64,000 nt of DNA from Halorubrum trapanicum (GTDB lineage Archaea; Halobacteriota; Halobacteria; Halobacteriales; Haloferacaceae): assembly GCF_002355655.1 (NCBI RefSeq), contig NZ_AP017569.1:2170001-2234000 (forward strand), in the 5' to 3' direction. Position 1 is the stretch's first letter; every line of letters starts with the position of its first letter. This document shows, in pieces, positions 60,667 to 64,000 of this stretch. Both the position numbers and the translations under genes were made by a program. The notes under the pieces are model-generated. The model saw only the letters and a list, made by a program, of their open reading frames with translations. It searched no databases and had not been told where the DNA came from.

Positions 60667-60863
60667 CGCGCTGGGCCCGATGGGAACCGCGACAGTAGCT
60701 GTCGATCTCAGGCCGAATCTCTCGCGCTGATAACAGACGGCGGCCGCGCCGGCGACGTCCACACGCACCTCTCGGCGCGGATGGCACGTCAACGGGACCG
60801 CGCTGACGAGTCAACCGACTCGGGCTGCCGACCGGACCGGTCGAGTATCAACCGGGATATTTG

Positions 60864-60884
60864 GAGGGTGTAATTTATACCCTC
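60864..60884 (+). promoter_or_regulatory. Palindrome over TATA box of the STAS-like gene
   Basis: GAGGGT and ACCCTC flank an AT core (gtaatttat) that is the likely TATA box, 20-40 bases before the ATG at 60904. A protein bound to the arms would block TBP. The 200 bases upstream (60667-60863) hold no gene or other pattern I can see. Confidence 0.4.
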
Positions 60885-60903
60885 GGATGTGATAGGATGT
60901 GCC

Positions 60904-61305
60904 ATGGAACCGAGCGAGCGCTGGCTGCTGCGGGTCGAGGACGACGTCCTCGTCGTCGAGTTCCCACACGGGACTGGACTGAGCCCCGCGGACGGCGAGG
61001 CGCTGCTCGATCGGTGGCGGGGCGCGACGGACCCCAACACCGTCAACGCCGTCGTGATCGTCGTGCGGACGAGCCGCCCGTGTTCGGACGCCGGACGCCG
61101 GGCGCTCCGCGAGTCCGCGCAGATCGCGGTCGCCCGCGGCGTCGACCGCTTCGCCGTCGTCGGCGAGCGCTCGAAGCGTCGGTACCTCAAGCGGACCATC
61201 GACGTCGAGGGGGTCGACACCGAGTCGTTCAACGACGACGACGCCGCGCTGCGGTGGGCGAAGTGCCCGTCCGCGGCCGCCTCGTCCGTCGAGACCTCCT
61301 CGTAG
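60904..61305 (+). CDS. Small STAS-like haloarchaeal protein
   Basis: A 133-residue alpha/beta protein. The pattern RVEDDVLVVEFPHGTGLSP, VNAVVIVVRTSRPCSDAGRRALRES and RGVDRFAVVGERSKRRYLKR resembles the STAS fold of anti-sigma-factor antagonists, but the usual phosphorylated serine loop is not certain. The ATG at 60904 lies just behind a palindromic promoter. It is a single gene, ahead of the convergent amidohydrolase. The role is unknown. Confidence 0.6.
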   Translation: MEPSERWLLRVEDDVLVVEFPHGTGLSPADGEALLDRWRGATDPNTVNAVVIVVRTSRPCSDAGRRALRESAQIAVARGVDRFAVVGERSKRRYLKRTIDVEGVDTESFNDDDAALRWAKCPSAAASSVETSS

Positions 61306-61355
61306 GTCACGGGACCCTCTCCGTTTCTCGCGACGCGACAGCGACGGCGACGTGG

Positions 61356-62681
61356 CTACGGTTCGGCCGTCTCGATGCCGGCCGCCTCGACCACGCGCTC
61401 CGCGTGCCGCGTCGCGCGCTCGCGGACCGCCGCCGCGTCGATCCCGACGTGCTCGCCGTCCGCGTAGCGGACCGCGCCGTCGACCATCGTGAAGACAACG
61501 TCGTCGCCGTGGGCGGCGTACACCAAGTGGGAGAGCGGGTCGTGGAGCGGCGTCGCCCGAGTCAGGTCGGTCGTGAGTCCGATCACGTCGGCGCGGTACC
61601 CCTCGCGGAGCGCGCCGAGGCGGTCGAAGCCGGCGGCGCGGGCGCCGTGGGTCGTCGCCATCTCCAGCACGGTCGCGGCCGGGAGGCGCGTCGGGTCGCG
61701 GGTGTCGACCTTCCCGAGCAGGCTCGCCTGTCGCATCTCCGTGAAGGGGTCGAGCGTGTTGTTGCACGGCGGGCCGTCGTTGCCGAGCGCGACCGCGACC
61801 CCGCGGTCGAGGTAGTCCTGGACCGGGGCGATCCCGGAGGCGAGCTTCATGTTCGAGGAGGGGCAGTGGGTGACGACCGTGTCGGTCTCGGCGAGCACCT
61901 CGCGCTCGCGCTCGTCGGTGTGGACGCAGTGCGCGAGCGTCACGTCCGGGCCGGTCAGCCCGACCTCGTCGAGCCAGAGGACGTTTCGCTTCCCGGTGTC
62001 GGCCTCGACCGTCTCGATCTCGTCTTCGTTCTCGCTGGCGTGAGTGTGGATCGTCACGCCGTCGTACCGGTCGGCCAGCTCGCGGCAGCCGCGCAGGCAG
62101 GCCTCCGTGCAGGTGACGGCGAACCGCGGGGTGACGGCGTAGCGGACGCGGCCGTCGGCGGCGCCGTGGTACTCCCGGATGAGTTCCTCGCTCTCCGCGA
62201 GCGCGGCGTCGGTCTCCTCGATGAGCCCGTCGGGCGAGTCCTTGTCCATCAGCACCTTCCCCAGCCGCGCGCGGATCCCGGTCTCGATCGCGGCCTCGAA
62301 CGCCTCGTCGGCGTGGTTCACCGAGAGGTGGTCGACGACCGTCGTCGTCCCCGATTCGAGACACTCCAGGTAGCCCAGCTCGGCGGCCGCCCGAGTCGCC
62401 TCGGCGTCCATCGCCGCCTCCATCGGGAGCACGGCGTCGAACAGCCAGTCGAGGAGGGCGTCGTCGTCGGCGATCCCCCGCCCCAGCGACTGGACGGAGT
62501 GGACGTGGCCGCCGACGAGCCCGGGCGCGACGATGTCGAACGCGCGCCGCTCGTGGTCGGGGTAGCGGTCACGGAGTGCGGCCTCCTCGCCGACCGCGGC
62601 GATCGTGTTCCCCTCGACGACGACGGCGCCGTCGGGGATGACGGTCTCGGAGTCGGCGACGACGGTTCCGGCTATCAGCAT
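61356..62681 (-). CDS. Amidohydrolase (S-adenosylhomocysteine/5'-deoxyadenosine deaminase type)
   Basis: A 441-residue member of the TRZ/ATZ/MTA-SAH deaminase group. The metal-binding HxH is GGHVHS (H59, H61), further ligands are in THASENEDEIE and LAHCVH, and the catalytic Asp is in GNDGPPCNN. Such enzymes deaminate S-adenosylhomocysteine, methylthioadenosine or related nucleosides, or guanine or chlorohydrolysed triazines. It stands alone upstream of repeat copy 2. The start ATG at 62681 gives MLIAGTVV. Confidence 0.9.
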   Translation of the reverse strand: MLIAGTVVADSETVIPDGAVVVEGNTIAAVGEEAALRDRYPDHERRAFDIVAPGLVGGHVHSVQSLGRGIADDDALLDWLFDAVLPMEAAMDAEATRAAAELGYLECLESGTTTVVDHLSVNHADEAFEAAIETGIRARLGKVLMDKDSPDGLIEETDAALAESEELIREYHGAADGRVRYAVTPRFAVTCTEACLRGCRELADRYDGVTIHTHASENEDEIETVEADTGKRNVLWLDEVGLTGPDVTLAHCVHTDEREREVLAETDTVVTHCPSSNMKLASGIAPVQDYLDRGVAVALGNDGPPCNNTLDPFTEMRQASLLGKVDTRDPTRLPAATVLEMATTHGARAAGFDRLGALREGYRADVIGLTTDLTRATPLHDPLSHLVYAAHGDDVVFTMVDGAVRYADGEHVGIDAAAVRERATRHAERVVEAAGIETAEP

Positions 62682-62804
62682 GTCCGTCCGTTCCTGACGG
62701 TCGACCGGTAAGAGGCTGTCCGTTCGCGACCCCCCGATCCCGTCCGTTCGGGACTGCCGGGCGATCGGATGTCGAGACGGCGGATCAGCCCACCGACGGC
62801 GACG

Positions 62805-63146
62805 CGATATTTAAATGAGGGTGAGCAGTCACTGTAATCGCTTATAAAAGGCGGTGCGGTGGCGCGTGCCTGCGAGCGGCCGCCCGTGGCGGCCGCGAGA
62901 CAGCACGCGCGAGGGACGCGGCGACCGGAGCGAAGCGGAGGGAGCCGCGAGGCTGGGGAGGCGCGAGGTGCTGTGCGGTGCGGGGCGGGACTCAAAGGGG
63001 CAGTCGCGAGGGCGGCGCAGGCGACGCAAGCACCGGAAGGAGCGAACGCAGTGAGCGACTGAGGAGCGCAGCGAGCGTGCGCCGCCCTCGCGACTGGGGC
63101 TTTGGCGGTGTTCGTCGCCGATCCGTGGACGACGATTTATAAATAG
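62805..63146 (-). repeat. Structured dispersed repeat, copy 2 (inverted)
   Basis: Homologous in inverted orientation to 16744-17146. The long-range stem is 17 bp here: minus-strand AGTCGCGAGGGCGGCGC (plus-strand 63080-63096) pairs with its complement at 63001-63017, again flanked by CAAAG/CTTTG. Local hairpins are at 62918-62948 (CGCGGC/GCCGCG over the conserved CCGGAGCGAAGCGGAGG-like loop) and at 62862-62910 (GCGCGTGC/GCACGCGC) with an inner 9-bp stem at 62876-62896. The two extra hairpins of copy 1 are absent. The ends have ttataaa- and tttataaat-type TATA-like motifs. Confidence 0.8.
63134..63146 (-). promoter_or_regulatory. TATA-like element facing into repeat copy 2
   Basis: The minus strand reads CTATTTATAAATCG across 63146-63133, the same element as at the outer edge of copy 1. 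It is directed into the repeat. It also lies close to the 3' end of the CBS gene, so it does not serve that gene, which is read away from it. Confidence 0.45.
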
Positions 63147-63169
63147 CTCTTAGAACGACCCGATCCGTC

Positions 63170-63670
63170 CTATTCTAGTCGGCGGTCGCGGAACGCTCGA
63201 ATCACGTCCTGCCGGGCGATGATCCCGACGAGGCGCCCGTCCTCATCAACCACAGGAACGCGATTAATATCCGGGTCGTCGCCGACGAGCAGGTCGAGCA
63301 CGGCGTCGACGTCGGCGTCCGGCGTCACCGTCGCCACCTCGGTGCTCATCACCTCGGAGATGGGGCGGTCCGCGTTGCGGATCAGGTCGACGCCGAGGTC
63401 GATGTCCGCCCACGGTCGCTTCACCTGATAGGAGAGCGTGTCCACGAACGGAGGGAGGCCGATGGGGATCCACAGCGTCTCGTCCTCGGGCTCGAACAGG
63501 TCGACGAGGTCGGACTCCGTGACGACCCCGATCACCCGCTCGTCGCCGTCGACGACCGGGAAGCCGCTGAACTCGTAGCGGGCGAACCGCTTGAACACGT
63601 CGGCGACGTCGTCGTCCGGCGAGACCGTCTTCACGTCCGGTTCCATCAGGTCGCGGGCGGTCAGCGTCAT
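63170..63670 (-). CDS. Two-CBS-domain protein
   Basis: A 166-residue protein that is almost only a CBS pair: domain one at 5-60 (DLMEPDVKTVSPDDDVADVFK, GVVTESDLVDLF) and domain two at 108-164 (VMSTEVATVTPDADVDAVLDLL, GIIARQDVIRAF). The linker 65-105 is longer than usual (WIPIGLPPFVDTLSYQVKRPW). CBS pairs bind ATP, AMP or SAM and signal energy state, often in trans. The partner is unknown. It ends 24 bases from repeat copy 2. Confidence 0.92.
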   Translation of the reverse strand: MTLTARDLMEPDVKTVSPDDDVADVFKRFARYEFSGFPVVDGDERVIGVVTESDLVDLFEPEDETLWIPIGLPPFVDTLSYQVKRPWADIDLGVDLIRNADRPISEVMSTEVATVTPDADVDAVLDLLVGDDPDINRVPVVDEDGRLVGIIARQDVIRAFRDRRLE

Positions 63671-63800
63671 ACCTGACGGTCACGGCGGGAGGCCGTAGGC
63701 GTTTCGCCCCCGGCCCGCCGACGCGACGGAAGTGCGTGCCGACGGGACGGAACTGTACGTCGACGCAACGGACTTAGGGACCGGGCACGCAGTCGCTCAC

Positions 63801-64000
63801 ATGCACCGCAAGGGTCACGTCGGGGCGTCGCTCGTCGTCTACGCTCCGTTCGGGTTCCTCGTCACGGCCCTCGCCTCGATCGAGTTGGGCGCCGTCGGCG
63901 CCGCCGGCGTCGCCTCGCTGGCGATGGTTCCCGACCTCGACATGCGCGTCCCCTTCGTCAAACACCGAGGGATCACCCACACCGTCTGGTTCGCGCTGCT
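63801..64000 (+). CDS. YdjM/DUF457-type membrane-bound hydrolase (start only)
   Basis: The first 66 codons are in the window. MHRKGHVGASLVVYAPFG, a helix (LVTALASIELGAVGAAGVASLAMVPDLDM) and VPFVKHRGITHTVWF match the N-terminus of the LexA-regulated YdjM/DUF457 family: histidines in HRKGHVG, the aspartates PDLD and the HRGITH motif likely bind metal. The function of the family is not established. The rest lies beyond the right edge. Confidence 0.85.
   Translation, partial: MHRKGHVGASLVVYAPFGFLVTALASIELGAVGAAGVASLAMVPDLDMRVPFVKHRGITHTVWFAL

Overview
The window is high-GC chromosomal DNA from a haloarchaeon, most likely Halorubrum or a close relative. Signs are the very acidic proteins, archaeal information genes (NMD3, S8e, transcription factor S, PDCD5), SecDF, DpsA, haloarchaeal orphan families, AT-rich TATA boxes close to start codons (leaderless genes) and solo-TnpB insertion sequences. 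The genus is inferred from overall character, not from a marker gene.

Region by region: 1-12.7 kb holds core genes (nmd3 end, PDCD5, PP-loop ATPase, ferritin-like protein, hisS, CNNM/CBS membrane protein, a livHMGF-type ABC importer with no binding protein beside it, lipA, an orphan PD-(D/E)XK-like protein and an MDR oxidoreductase). At 12.7-14.8 kb is an AT-rich patch with a truncated P-loop ATPase and a TnpB element. At 14.8-34.5 kb are ordinary chromosomal genes: two tRNAs, enoyl-CoA hydratase, PiT transporter, a degenerate cis-prenyltransferase, secF-secD, a DtxR regulator with a GDT1-type transporter, rnhB, rps8e, a TrkA-domain channel, regulators, dpsA, nitrilase, mutY and tfs.

The 34.6-52.6 kb stretch is an accessory island and the main discovery. 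It encodes a lidless DnaK, an Hsp70-like ATPase fused to a GrpE-like exchange-factor domain, two proteins whose J-domain-like modules lack the HPD triad and are joined to Ig-like repeats, a divergent MIDAS-type vWA protein, a P-loop GTPase with an unknown partner, a TerY-C-like zinc protein, several small membrane proteins, and PKD/calcium-repeat surface proteins at both edges. An IS200/IS605-type TnpB element (with its own 39-residue ribbon-helix-helix gene and readable ends) sits inside it. The set reads as one chaperone-like, NTP-driven, membrane-linked assembly, possibly a stress or conflict system. Its function is unknown.

At 52.7-64 kb are a MOT1-type oxyanion transporter, a coiled-coil/zinc gene pair, a RAD55/KaiC-like protein with a ruined Walker A, a beta-RFAP synthase homologue, hemC-SUMT-hemD, a STAS-like small protein, an amidohydrolase, a CBS protein and the start of a YdjM-type membrane protein.

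Noncoding highlights: two copies of a roughly 350-400 bp structured repeat, at 16.7-17.1 kb and inverted at 62.8-63.1 kb. Their long and local stems change in concert, and both have TATA-like ends. Just before the first copy, the 3' end of tRNA-Gly(GCC) is duplicated within paired hairpin units.
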